Assembly: GCF_029689925.1 (NCBI RefSeq)
Contig: NZ_CP121445.1
Span: forward strand, 4,944,501 to 5,008,500
Reading direction: 5' to 3'
DNA length: 64,000 nt
From: Anaerocolumna sp. AGMB13025
GTDB lineage: Bacteria > Bacillota > Clostridia > Lachnospirales > Lachnospiraceae
Positions 23,621 to 32,636 of the stretch are shown in pieces. Below the pieces are notes generated by a model. That model did no database searches. It was not told the DNA's origin and worked only from the letters and a program-made list of their open reading frames with translations. The position numbers and the translations under genes are program-made. The stretch's first letter is position 1; the number at the start of each line of letters is the position of its first letter.

Positions 23621-26244
23621 CTTAAAAGCATATCTCCCGTCCCAACATTATAACCACTAGTAGCATAAATCCCGTTCAGTTCTTTACTGGTTACAATAAT
23701 AAGCGGAAGCTTATCCGGATCAACATATAATCTTCTGCCTAGATTCTGTATATTTTCTCCAAAATCATCATACAGTATTGCTGCCCCGGGAAAGCTTTCT
23801 ACCACTTCTGACAGGGTCGGATCAATCAGGGAAGTCTGGTTTAGAATAATAAATATCAGCTGTTCTGCGTGCTTGCTGAATTCTATCTTTCTGACTAAGA
23901 GTTCATTTAATATGTGTTCCGTAGGTTCTTTACCGACTTCCAGCCAAAAGAGTATTCGTTTTCCGGTTTTTGTGATTTCACTGCCGGACACAGGATTTCC
24001 CTCTGCTCTTTTTAATAGAAAATCATTCATCTTTATATTCTCAAGCATATCGGATAACTTAGCCTCCCGAAGGGATAAGAAAACCTCCTTTGTTTCACCC
24101 TTTTTAAGGGTCATTAGATACCGATTGGCAAATATATTGCCATTTGGCAGTCGGTTTGAAGTGATAATACGGTACCTTCCCGGTCTCAGGGTAAGCTTAT
24201 GCCTACCGTTATGAAATATTGTTTCCTCAAGCTTTAGTGTAGTATAGGTACCCTTATTAAAACGTCCAATGGTATAATTCTGATAATAGGCCCAAGTAAT
24301 ATTATCTTCACCGGCATTAAGTAATAGCGTGCTAAATCCTGCACCTTCTTCTAAAACAGGAATAAACTCTCCCCCCTGAAAATATTCCATAGAACCGTCT
24401 TCCATCTTAAGCCTGGCAGGTATACCAAAGGTTCTGGCAATTGCTGTAAATAAAATTTTCTTTGATAATTCACTGCCAGTACCAGTCTTTAAACATCCAA
24501 AAGGTGTAGTCACCACATTAGGATGTTCTCTGTCCTCATGGCTTTGTATCGTTTCTTCTACCCATTTCCAGATCAGCTTAGGCTCGTTTTTAAAGTCTTC
24601 CTTATCCTTATCACTAAAATGCTCCTGAATACAGTGCCGGTATTTTCTTATAGGTTCATTCCATATTCTGGGGTTTAAGAGGTAATGTATAAAAATCTCT
24701 TCCGTATAAGAAGCCTCCGGTGAGTCTTTATAGGGCAGGGCATAGACAACATGTTCTTCCAGCACTTCTGCCATGCAGTCAGTATGGTCTTTTACGGTTA
24801 AGATGCCAAGCAGCTTTTCTTTCAGGCTTCTATGCTGTATATCAGAAGCGAAAAACCCATCTATTTCCTCATTGTGGATTCCTTTTATTTTGTTCATCCT
24901 ATTTCTGGTGGCTGCTGCGGTTTTCACTTCTCTTTCTGTTTTTTGCAAACGTGTCGGTACTGCGTTATTAACAGGACTATCTATCGGAGCAATCATATCA
25001 AATGGCAACCAGCAGTTTTCCGTCTCAGTACTGCCCTTTAATGTTATTACAGCCGTTTTCTGAATTCTGGTGTCTATTAATAAATCCGTAGAAGTATCCT
25101 TATAACTGATATGTATATTGATACTTCCAAGACCTGTTTTTAAAGTTACTGTTCCGGTTTCGTCTGTTTTTAAGGCTGTCAGAGTGAAGAACTCGGAATA
25201 GTTTACGATTTGGAATTCCACTTTTATTCCAATGACCGGGTTTAGCAAATCATCTATTACGGTTACCTTAATAAGGTCTGTTCGCGCATACCTTCCTAAT
25301 TGGTTTAGCATGGTTACCATTCCTTCTTTACCCAGAATATTCTCAGCCTTAAAATCCACCAAAAGCTCACCAGAACCTATTTTCTGGATCTCTTCTAAGC
25401 TTTCAAGCTCATCTAAGTTTTCATTCTCTTCTAAGCTTTCAAGTCCTTCTAAGTTTTCATTCTCTTTTAAACTTTCAAGCACTTCTAAGTTTTCATTCTC
25501 TTCTAAACGATTCGTCTCTACCCCTTTCAGAGCAACATCAAAATATCTGGAATGGACCAGCATAGCCCTGGAAGCGGCACTGTTAAACCAGCCTTTATTT
25601 AAAATTTCCTCCGGCTCGCAAGCACCAAGAAAATACCATTCACCGTCACACCATACCTCGACCCAGGCATGATTATCTTCACAATGGGACCATCTTGGAG
25701 CATAGACCTGTCTGGCTGGAATTCCGATACTGCGAAGGGCACTGACGGTAAAGGTGGATTCCTCCCCACATCTGCCGTATCCGCAGTTATACACGGTAAT
25801 AGGTGCCACCGTCCGTTCATCGGTAGAGCGGTAAGAGGCTTCCTGGGCACACCAGTAGTTAACCTCCAGAGCTGCTTCTTTCATGGTCAAACCTTTTATC
25901 CTGTCTTTTAACTGTTCATAAAAAAACGAACGGCAGGGACGTATTTCTTCTTCATTAATGCGGTGATATAAAATATAGTTAAGGAATAAATCCTCTGCAA
26001 TTTTTTCACGGTAAGGACCATGTTCTAGAAGATAAACACCTTGATTGGCATAATCTAAAAAAGTATCAAACGAATAATTTCCAATATCACTATATGGCAT
26101 TGTAACATATAAATACTTCACTGCCAGGGCTGTCTCAGCCTTAAGTACAGCCAGCCTGTCAATTTCCTGATTTAAGACCGGCAGTTCAAGCATCAGTTTT
26201 TGGAACCGATCTTCTATTCTTATTTTGTTATTTTCAGAGAACAT
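23599..26244 (-). CDS. Large protein with active and degenerate transglutaminase-like domains
   Basis: 881 residues. The first transglutaminase/protease-like core has GYGRCGEESTFTVSALRSIG (Cys159) and the His motif NHAWVEVW (His192). At about 300-390 a carboxypeptidase-regulatory-like beta domain follows. A second copy at about 560-600 keeps the helix (SELSKKILFTAIARTFGIPA) but has Thr-Gly-Ser where the Cys should be, so it looks inactive. The last 120 residues resemble a thioredoxin-like fold without CxxC. No signal peptide. An acidic 12-residue repeat (x3) lies between. Start ATG 26244 (SD GGAG). It is the last gene of the DeoR-pepA-cutC operon, so a peptide-processing role is possible. Confidence 0.82.
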   Translation of the reverse strand: MFSENNKIRIEDRFQKLMLELPVLNQEIDRLAVLKAETALAVKYLYVTMPYSDIGNYSFDTFLDYANQGVYLLEHGPYREKIAEDLFLNYILYHRINEEEIRPCRSFFYEQLKDRIKGLTMKEAALEVNYWCAQEASYRSTDERTVAPITVYNCGYGRCGEESTFTVSALRSIGIPARQVYAPRWSHCEDNHAWVEVWCDGEWYFLGACEPEEILNKGWFNSAASRAMLVHSRYFDVALKGVETNRLEENENLEVLESLKENENLEGLESLEENENLDELESLEEIQKIGSGELLVDFKAENILGKEGMVTMLNQLGRYARTDLIKVTVIDDLLNPVIGIKVEFQIVNYSEFFTLTALKTDETGTVTLKTGLGSINIHISYKDTSTDLLIDTRIQKTAVITLKGSTETENCWLPFDMIAPIDSPVNNAVPTRLQKTEREVKTAAATRNRMNKIKGIHNEEIDGFFASDIQHRSLKEKLLGILTVKDHTDCMAEVLEEHVVYALPYKDSPEASYTEEIFIHYLLNPRIWNEPIRKYRHCIQEHFSDKDKEDFKNEPKLIWKWVEETIQSHEDREHPNVVTTPFGCLKTGTGSELSKKILFTAIARTFGIPARLKMEDGSMEYFQGGEFIPVLEEGAGFSTLLLNAGEDNITWAYYQNYTIGRFNKGTYTTLKLEETIFHNGRHKLTLRPGRYRIITSNRLPNGNIFANRYLMTLKKGETKEVFLSLREAKLSDMLENIKMNDFLLKRAEGNPVSGSEITKTGKRILFWLEVGKEPTEHILNELLVRKIEFSKHAEQLIFIILNQTSLIDPTLSEVVESFPGAAILYDDFGENIQNLGRRLYVDPDKLPLIIVTSKELNGIYATSGYNVGTGDMLLRILREEF
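25391..25498 (-). repeat. Three 36-bp in-frame tandem repeats
   Basis: Units at 25391-25426, 25427-25462 and 25463-25498 encode LEENENLEVLES-type 12-residue repeats in the linker after the first transglutaminase domain. The units are about 90% identical, so copy number may vary between strains without breaking the frame. Confidence 0.85.
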
Positions 26245-26259
26245 ACTATACACTCCATT

Positions 26260-27018
26260 TTATAAAGCTTCTAAAGCGATTCTTGCTTCGCGGATTTTTT
26301 CTTCATCGGTTTTCCAGATAATAAACTCATCAAGGTCTGGCAGACCCATGCTGACATCAGCTTTCCGAAATTCCATGGTGCTGTCCCTATTAGATTTACC
26401 AGACATATGATACGCCCTTGCACCGGTTAGGGGTCCGATTTTCTTGATGACTTCGGCATTCACACCTCCGCCGACTAAGATTTCAATTTCACCCCGGCTT
26501 AATTCCACTAACTCTTTGATTAAGCTGCTGCCTGCCAGACAGGTATTCTTCTGACCGGAAGTCAGAATGGATCGGATCCCTAAGCTTTTTGCCTGGTCCA
26601 GAGCTATATAAGGATCCCTGCAGACATCAAAAGCCCGGTGTAACGTCACTTCCATATCGTTGGCAAGGTTCATTAAAACCTCCATCGCCTCAAGATTTAA
26701 AGTCCCATCCGGCTTTAAAATCCCAAAAACTGCTCCGCTTACACCTAATTCCCGAAACATCTGTACTTCTTCTTTCATTATACTAAATTCATAATCTGAA
26801 TAGCAAAAATCACCAAATCTAGGACGTATCAATACGTTGATTTTAATATCCGTATAGTTACGGATTTCCTTAAGGAGCCACTGGCTTGGTGTTGTACCGC
26901 CTATAATTAAATTGCTGCAAAGTTCCAGTCTGTTAGCCCCTCCATTTGCGGCAGCAAGCGCTGATTCTACCGAATCCACACAGGCTTCCAGGGTATAATT
27001 AACCAGGTTTTTAACCAT
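26260..27018 (-). CDS. cutC: CutC family protein
   Basis: 252 residues, a TIM barrel of standard CutC length. Family blocks: LEACVDSVESALAAANGGAN near the N-terminus, RLELCSNL, the IGGTTPS loop, LIRPRFGDFCYSDYE, TLHRAFDVCRDP, ILTSGQ and the VGGGVNAEVI phosphate-loop-like segment. CutC was named for copper homeostasis, but its biochemical role is unresolved. It lies 3 bp after the aminopeptidase stop and 15 bp before the transglutaminase-like gene, hence co-transcribed. Confidence 0.93.
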   Translation of the reverse strand: MVKNLVNYTLEACVDSVESALAAANGGANRLELCSNLIIGGTTPSQWLLKEIRNYTDIKINVLIRPRFGDFCYSDYEFSIMKEEVQMFRELGVSGAVFGILKPDGTLNLEAMEVLMNLANDMEVTLHRAFDVCRDPYIALDQAKSLGIRSILTSGQKNTCLAGSSLIKELVELSRGEIEILVGGGVNAEVIKKIGPLTGARAYHMSGKSNRDSTMEFRKADVSMGLPDLDEFIIWKTDEEKIREARIALEAL

Positions 27019-27021
27019 CCT

Positions 27022-28461
27022 CTAATACTCCCCTCCCTCTCTGCTGCAAAGGTGGTAAATCGAGGTTACGCCTGCCCCGGTAGCCCCCTTTGACTGGTAG
27101 GCAAAGATGGGTGAATCAACCCAAGCGGTTCCAGCAATATCGATATGCAGCCAGGGCAGCCCTTCTGCAAATGCCTTAATGAATAGACCTGCTGTAATGG
27201 TTCCACAGTATTTTTCGCCCATGTTTTTAATATCAGCGATTTTACTCTGGATCATCTTTTCATGTTCTGGATAAACTGGCAGTCTCCAGTAGCGCTCTCC
27301 GGATATATGGTAAGCTGCCCGGAATTCATCAAAAAATTCCTGACTATCCGTGACCACTCCGGCTACACTAAAGCCCAGCATATTGACAACCGCACCTGTC
27401 AGGGTGGCAATATCTAATACTTTGGTTACATGTTCCTTAGCAGCTGCATAAGCAATGGTATCTGCTAAGATAAGCCTGCCTTCCGCATCGGTATTTAAGA
27501 CTTCTATGGTTTTACCGGAATAGGAAGTGATTACATCACCGGGTAAAAGGCTTCCCGGGGAGATCCTGTTTTCACAGACTGGTATAAAACCAATAACATT
27601 AGTCTTAACCTGATTTTGGGCCAGGGCATAGATCGCTCCTGCTACTGCCGCTCCTCCAGCCATATCACCTTTGATACCAAGCATAGAACCCGCCGGTTTT
27701 AAGCAGTAGCCTCCGGTATCGCAGGTTACTCCTTTTCCTACCAGGGCAGTAATATCTTTACAGTCCGGATTATTTATGTAGCGCAAAATCACAAAAACCG
27801 GGGGAAATTCGCTGCTTTCACCAACTGAAACCAGTCCCCCCATTCCCATTTCCTTTAATTGCCCGAAGTCCAGGGTTTCAACCATCACCTTGGTATTCCT
27901 TAAAAACTTAATGATTTCACCAGCAAAATCTTCGGGTCTTAGCTTATTTCCAGGAAGATTAACCATATCTCTGGCAAATATGACACCTTCGATTACCGGT
28001 ACGGTTTCCTGCACCAGCAGCTTTGCCTCTTTCCTTTTTCCTTCCGGAATTCCGGTCAGTATCATATCATATTCATCCCGTTCTGTTTCCGGAAACTTTC
28101 TTTCTTCATAAAGCCCCAGCATAAGACCTTCCGTTATATCTCTGACACATTCTAGACCTATACTATGATATAGTTTTGAGATATTAACGCCAAATTGTTT
28201 TATTTTATAGCTTTTCATTACACTAGAAACTTTGGCTGCTGCTTCTTTTATCTCTATTTTATCCGTAATATCCTTGCCAAGACCAACCAATAAAATACTG
28301 CTTTGGCTGCCTTCCTTACCCAAATATAAAAATTGGGTCTTAAGGAACCCCCCGTCAAATATCTTTTGTACCGTGTCCGGCAGTTCTTGCCTATCTGCAT
28401 CCTTTTCGAAAAAAAACTCTGCACTGTATTCATATGAATTGTCATTATCAATTCGAATCAT
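27022..28461 (-). CDS. pepA: Leucyl aminopeptidase (M17 family)
   Basis: 479 residues with a divergent N-terminal macro-like domain and the M17 catalytic domain from about 170. The hallmark NTDAEGRL is present near residue 330. Metal-binding and active-site blocks include VGKGVTCDTGGYCLKPAGSM, KGDMAGGAAV and LDIATLTGA. It should be a hexameric cytosolic di-metal enzyme releasing N-terminal residues from peptides. ATG with SD AAAGGGGG. Second gene of the operon headed by the DeoR regulator. Confidence 0.95.
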   Translation of the reverse strand: MIRIDNDNSYEYSAEFFFEKDADRQELPDTVQKIFDGGFLKTQFLYLGKEGSQSSILLVGLGKDITDKIEIKEAAAKVSSVMKSYKIKQFGVNISKLYHSIGLECVRDITEGLMLGLYEERKFPETERDEYDMILTGIPEGKRKEAKLLVQETVPVIEGVIFARDMVNLPGNKLRPEDFAGEIIKFLRNTKVMVETLDFGQLKEMGMGGLVSVGESSEFPPVFVILRYINNPDCKDITALVGKGVTCDTGGYCLKPAGSMLGIKGDMAGGAAVAGAIYALAQNQVKTNVIGFIPVCENRISPGSLLPGDVITSYSGKTIEVLNTDAEGRLILADTIAYAAAKEHVTKVLDIATLTGAVVNMLGFSVAGVVTDSQEFFDEFRAAYHISGERYWRLPVYPEHEKMIQSKIADIKNMGEKYCGTITAGLFIKAFAEGLPWLHIDIAGTAWVDSPIFAYQSKGATGAGVTSIYHLCSREGGEY

Positions 28462-28513
28462 ACCAATTACCCCCTTTTACCTGTTATCAAGAATGCAGCA
28501 ATTCCTACTCCCG

Positions 28514-29275
28514 CTAATATAGTGTAATACCCGCAGAGTCAAGCACATTTTGTGTCGACTGGTCCGGGCTTTCATCAGTAATAATTCCGTTAATGTCATC
28601 AAAGTGGGCAAATTTATAGGAATCATTAAAATAAAACTTATCCCGCTCCATTACTACATACTTGTGCCGGCTGCTAAGAAGTGCCGCTTTTTTTGTCAAA
28701 CCGTCCTCGACTCCTAACGTGGTGATTGACTGATCCACCATATCTACCCCACAGCTTCCAATAAAGGCCCGGTCGAAGCTGTATTGCTTAATCACTTCTA
28801 TGGTAGCGGCTCCCATAAAGCCATTTACAGTACGGTACATAGTGCCTCCGGTACCAATCGCAGTTATGGTAGAACTCCTTGCAAGGGTCTGCAATATATC
28901 GATCATATTGCTTACTACTACCAGTTGTTTTCTATTTTCCACCAGAATTTCAGCCAGTTTAATATTCGTCGTGGAGATATCCAAAAAAATGGTCTCATGG
29001 TCCTTAATTAACTCCGCGGCTTTTTTCGCAATAATAAGCTTTTTATCCTCGTTATAAGTCCTTCGGTCTATAACATCCCGTTCCAGTGGATAATCCTGGG
29101 ATAAAATAGCACCGCCATAAGTTCTTTTTAACTTACCGGAATTCTCCAGTACTTTTAAATCTTTACGGATACAATCCTCTGTCACCTGGAATTGTTCACT
29201 TAAATTTTTGACTCTTACTTTACCGTCCTGCTTAAGAATTTGAAGGATTGCATCTAATCTTTCCTCTGTAAACAT
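28514..29275 (-). CDS. DeoR family transcriptional regulator
   Basis: 253 residues. N-terminal DeoR HTH (VRVKNLSEQFQVTEDCIRKD, about 20-40) with the following LKRTYGGAIL. C-terminal sugar-phosphate-sensing domain (isomerase fold) with DISTTNIKLAEIL, VVSNMIDIL, GTGGTMYRTVNGFMG and FIGSCGVD. DeoR proteins normally sense phosphorylated sugars, so leading a peptidase/CutC/transglutaminase operon (52-bp gap) is unexpected. Start ATG 29275 with SD GAGG. Confidence 0.9.
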   Translation of the reverse strand: MFTEERLDAILQILKQDGKVRVKNLSEQFQVTEDCIRKDLKVLENSGKLKRTYGGAILSQDYPLERDVIDRRTYNEDKKLIIAKKAAELIKDHETIFLDISTTNIKLAEILVENRKQLVVVSNMIDILQTLARSSTITAIGTGGTMYRTVNGFMGAATIEVIKQYSFDRAFIGSCGVDMVDQSITTLGVEDGLTKKAALLSSRHKYVVMERDKFYFNDSYKFAHFDDINGIITDESPDQSTQNVLDSAGITLY

Positions 29276-29407
29276 GTTCCTGCCTCTGCTTTCTTTCCTT
29301 TATTATCGTACACCCAAACAGATTCATTTCCGGTTCCGATTTGATTAACGGTCGACAAATATAACAGGCTTCGCCCATATTTTGGGTTCATTTATGGATA
29401 TTTAATC

Positions 29408-29502
29408 TGTTGTTTTCATATAGGCAATTGCGAAACTCTACTATTGTATGGTATATTTAGAAACCTAAATAGTTTAGCAATTACCAATGTTGTTTTCATA
29501 TA
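29408..29502. repeat. Repeat family X, copy 1 (63-bp core) with 15-bp flanking direct repeats
   Basis: The core 29423-29485 begins GGCAATTGCGAAACTCTACT and ends AGTTTAGCAATTACC, giving inverted ends. The same ends occur at 39120-39265. TGTTGTTTTCATATA flanks it at 29408-29422 and 29488-29502, possibly a target duplication. The remainder of 29276-29733 shows no gene and contains the undefined DeoR operon promoter. Confidence 0.75.
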
Positions 29503-29733
29503 ATGAGAGGTACCGGCCCAGTTTATAATAGTTCGACCATAACTTAAATTGTACCACCGGGTTACTAATTCCCTGGCTCCTTTATACAATCTTAATTATG
29601 ATAAGAATAATCAGAGATTAATAAGAATGTTTCCTTATGTGTCTGGACCGACATATACTGTTATTTTACCACTTATTTACACACAAAGAAATATTTATTT
29701 ATTATATCCGCTGATTGTATTCCCATTAATCTT

Positions 29734-30714
29734 TTATATTTCATTTGGAAATTCTGTATAATGGCATTTCACCCCATGGTTTTGTGAAACCATCTGCATA
29801 ACAGGCTTTTCTCTTTTACACTTATCCGTGCAGTGAGGACAGCGGGTATGGAACAAACAACCAGAGGGAGGATTAACCGGACTTGGCAGGTCACCTTTTA
29901 GTAAAATCCTCTTTTTTTCTCTTGCCGGATCGATCTGGGGAACAGCGGATAATAATGCTCTGGTATAGGGATGTCTTGGATCACGGTATAACTCTTCTTT
30001 GGAGGCAGTTTCAACTATGGTTCCAAGGTACATGACACCAATCCGGTCTGAAATCATTTCTACTACGCTTAAATCATGGGAGATAAACAGGTAGGTCAGG
30101 TTAAAATCCTTTTGAAGCTCTTTTAACAGATTCAGGACCTGGGCCTGTATGGACACATCCAGTGCAGATACCGGTTCGTCTGCTATAACTAATTTAGGTT
30201 TTACCGTCAATGCCCTTGCTATTCCGATACGCTGGCGCTGGCCGCCGGAAAATTCATGGGGATACCTGTCATAGTATGCGGCTTTTAACCCTACGATTTC
30301 CAAAAGCTCCTGGACCTTTTTCATTCGTTCCCCGGCAGTTAATTTCGTATGAATCAGCAAAGGTTCCCCAATTAAATCCCCGATTCTCATTCTTGGATTC
30401 AAGGAACCGTAGGGGTCCTGAAAAATCATCTGGATATCGCTACGTAAGGGTCTCATCTGGTTTTCATTTAATTTCGTAATGTCTTTCCCGTCCAGCCAGA
30501 TTTCCCCCTGTTCCGGAATGAGTAAATGGTCGATTAACCGACCGGTGGTTGATTTTCCGCATCCTGATTCCCCTACTAAGGAAAACGTTTCACCGGCATT
30601 AATATCAAAAGAAACCTCGTTTACTGCATGTACATACTTCTTTGTTGCCAGAAATCCCTTGGATACCTGAAACGTTTTTGTTACATTTTTTATGGAAACT
30701 AAGGGAGTACTCAT
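29734..30714 (-). CDS. Oligo/dipeptide ABC transporter ATPase (OppF/DppF type)
   Basis: 326 residues. Walker A GESGCGKSTTG (about 47), signature FSGGQRQRIGIARAL, Walker B LVIADEPVSALD and the switch SHDLSV. The C-terminal oligopeptide-ABC extension contains GCLFHTRCPHCTDKC, the Cys-rich motif reported to carry an Fe-S cluster in some Opp ATPases. Last gene of the peptide importer operon; its start overlaps the preceding ATPase stop by 4 nt. Confidence 0.94.
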   Translation of the reverse strand: MSTPLVSIKNVTKTFQVSKGFLATKKYVHAVNEVSFDINAGETFSLVGESGCGKSTTGRLIDHLLIPEQGEIWLDGKDITKLNENQMRPLRSDIQMIFQDPYGSLNPRMRIGDLIGEPLLIHTKLTAGERMKKVQELLEIVGLKAAYYDRYPHEFSGGQRQRIGIARALTVKPKLVIADEPVSALDVSIQAQVLNLLKELQKDFNLTYLFISHDLSVVEMISDRIGVMYLGTIVETASKEELYRDPRHPYTRALLSAVPQIDPAREKKRILLKGDLPSPVNPPSGCLFHTRCPHCTDKCKREKPVMQMVSQNHGVKCHYTEFPNEI

Positions 30715-31712
30715 AAGGCTGATACCTCCTTGTTGGTTGTATTAAGTAAATGACATCTGCATTTTCTCATCCCATCCTGACCGGCTGTTTTTAGTTCCGG
30801 CTCTAAATTCCTGCATAAATCCATGACATACTTACACCTGGGTGCGAACTTACAGCCTTTTGGCATCATAGAAAGGTCTGGTACATTACCAGGAATAGAG
30901 GGCAGAGTGGTAACTCCTGAACCCAGCTTGGGTACAGAGGCAATCAATCCCTGTGTGTAAGGATGCTTTGGAGCTTTAAAAAGCTCACTTACCGCTGCTT
31001 CTTCCACGATCCGACCGGCATACATAACAATTACCCTTGTACACATTTCTGCTACTACTCCAAGGTCATGGGTAATTAGTAAAATACCTGTGTTTTTTTC
31101 ATTTTTTATACGTAACATTAGTTCTAGTATCTGTGCCTGGATTGTTACATCCAGGGCTGTGGTGGGTTCATCTGCGATTAACAGCTTGGGGTCACAGCAC
31201 ATTGCCATAGCTATAACAACACGCTGGCTCATGCCTCCGGATAGCTGGTGTGGAAAGCTTTTTAAGGTAGTTTCCGGATCAGGTATCCCCACTGTCTTTA
31301 ACATGGTAAGACTATGTTTTCTTGCTTCACTGCGGCTTAAGCTTCTATGGAGCCTTATGGCTTCGATCAGCTGGGTCTCGATCCGCATACAGGGATTTAA
31401 TGCACTCATGGGTTCCTGGAATATCATTCCCATTTGACTGCCCCTTATTTTACGCATTTCATTTTCAGGACATTTTAGTAAATCTTTGCCCTCTAAAAGT
31501 ACTTCTCCAGCTGTTACTTTTCCAGGAGTATCAATTAATAATCTCATAATGGATAAAGAGGTTACGGATTTACCACAGCCGGATTCTCCTACAAGCCCTA
31601 ATACTTCTCCTTTATGTATGGTAAAAGAGACATCCTTTACAGCCGTTACCATAGTTTTATCCCGTCTGAATTCTGTTTTAAGATTTTTAACTTCCAATAA
31701 CTTTTCTGCCAT
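30711..31712 (-). CDS. Oligo/dipeptide ABC transporter ATPase (OppD/DppD type)
   Basis: 333 residues. Walker A GESGCGKSVTSLS, the signature LSGGMSQRVVIAMAM, Walker B LLIADEPTTALDVT, then the oligopeptide C-terminal extension with GCKFAPRCKYVMDLC. It pairs with the following ATPase, so the transporter uses two different ATPases as in Opp systems. SD AGGAGG; 11 bp after the permease stop. Confidence 0.94.
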   Translation of the reverse strand: MAEKLLEVKNLKTEFRRDKTMVTAVKDVSFTIHKGEVLGLVGESGCGKSVTSLSIMRLLIDTPGKVTAGEVLLEGKDLLKCPENEMRKIRGSQMGMIFQEPMSALNPCMRIETQLIEAIRLHRSLSRSEARKHSLTMLKTVGIPDPETTLKSFPHQLSGGMSQRVVIAMAMCCDPKLLIADEPTTALDVTIQAQILELMLRIKNEKNTGILLITHDLGVVAEMCTRVIVMYAGRIVEEAAVSELFKAPKHPYTQGLIASVPKLGSGVTTLPSIPGNVPDLSMMPKGCKFAPRCKYVMDLCRNLEPELKTAGQDGMRKCRCHLLNTTNKEVSAL

Positions 31713-31723
31713 GTCAGCTCCTC

Positions 31724-32626
31724 CTAATACATCTTCGGATCCAAAGTATCCCGCAGACCATCACCTAGCAAATTAAAAGCAAGTACGGTCAGAAAAATCA
31801 GAATACCCGGAAATAATACAATATGGGGAGCTGTATTCAGGTAATTGCGCCCCTGAGACAGCATAGCACCCCAGTCAGGTTCCGTTACATTCGCCCCGAA
31901 CCCTAAGAAACTTAAAGAGGCTGCTGCCAAGATAGCTGTTCCGATACGCATGGTAAAATTAACAATCATGGACTGTATGGTTCCCGGGAAAATATGCACC
32001 CAAAGAATCCGGCTGTTCTTACAGCCAACAGACCTTGCCACCTCCACATATAGAGCTTCTTTTACACTTAAGGTGGCGCTCCTCATAATTCTGGCAAAAG
32101 AGGGGACGGTAAACACCGCTACGGCTATAACCACATTAATAACCCCAGGACCAATGATAGCTACAATTGCAATTGCGAGTAAAATATCCGGAAAGGAGAA
32201 TAAAATATCTGAGCTTCGCATAACCGCCGCTTCAATCCATCCATTATAAAATCCTGCAAACAGTCCCAGCACAATTCCAAGAGCCGCGCCAATCCCAACA
32301 GCGCTTATGGCTACTGATAAGGATAGCCTGGTTCCCATTAAAAGCCTGCTAAAAACATCACGCCCGAATTCATCTGTTCCCCACCAGTGCGCTGCATTAG
32401 GTGCTTTTAACAGATTACTGTAGTCGGGTGTGTCTGGATTATAAGGCACTAGAACAGGTGCCAATATAGCCGCAATGGCAAGGAACAGGATAAAAACTAA
32501 GGCGGCTACTGCTGTTTTTCTTCTCTTAAACTTCTTTATAAATTCTTTCCCTCTGGATTTAGGTTTTGGCAGGACTTCTTCTGTCTCAGGGACAGTTCCC
32601 GTATTTATTCTAATTTTATCAGCCAC
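31724..32626 (-). CDS. Peptide ABC transporter permease (OppC/DppC type)
   Basis: 300 residues with a hydrophobic N-terminal helix (about 38-60), the OppC_N segment, then the five-helix permease core. The EAA-type loop lies around YVEVARSVGCKNSRILWVHI. I choose GTG 32626, which has SD AGGAGG overlapping the upstream stop; upstream ATGs would overlap the oppB-type gene and lack a matched SD. That makes it 19 codons shorter than the longest frame. Confidence 0.9.
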   Translation of the reverse strand: MADKIRINTGTVPETEEVLPKPKSRGKEFIKKFKRRKTAVAALVFILFLAIAAILAPVLVPYNPDTPDYSNLLKAPNAAHWWGTDEFGRDVFSRLLMGTRLSLSVAISAVGIGAALGIVLGLFAGFYNGWIEAAVMRSSDILFSFPDILLAIAIVAIIGPGVINVVIAVAVFTVPSFARIMRSATLSVKEALYVEVARSVGCKNSRILWVHIFPGTIQSMIVNFTMRIGTAILAAASLSFLGFGANVTEPDWGAMLSQGRNYLNTAPHIVLFPGILIFLTVLAFNLLGDGLRDTLDPKMY

Positions 32627-32636
32627 AGAAAACCTC

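Noticed and set aside
29549..29761. Plus-strand 70-codon frame in the spacer before the peptide ATPase gene
   Set aside because: Low-complexity Ile/Tyr/Pro composition, no SD, and it overlaps the end of a clear gene.
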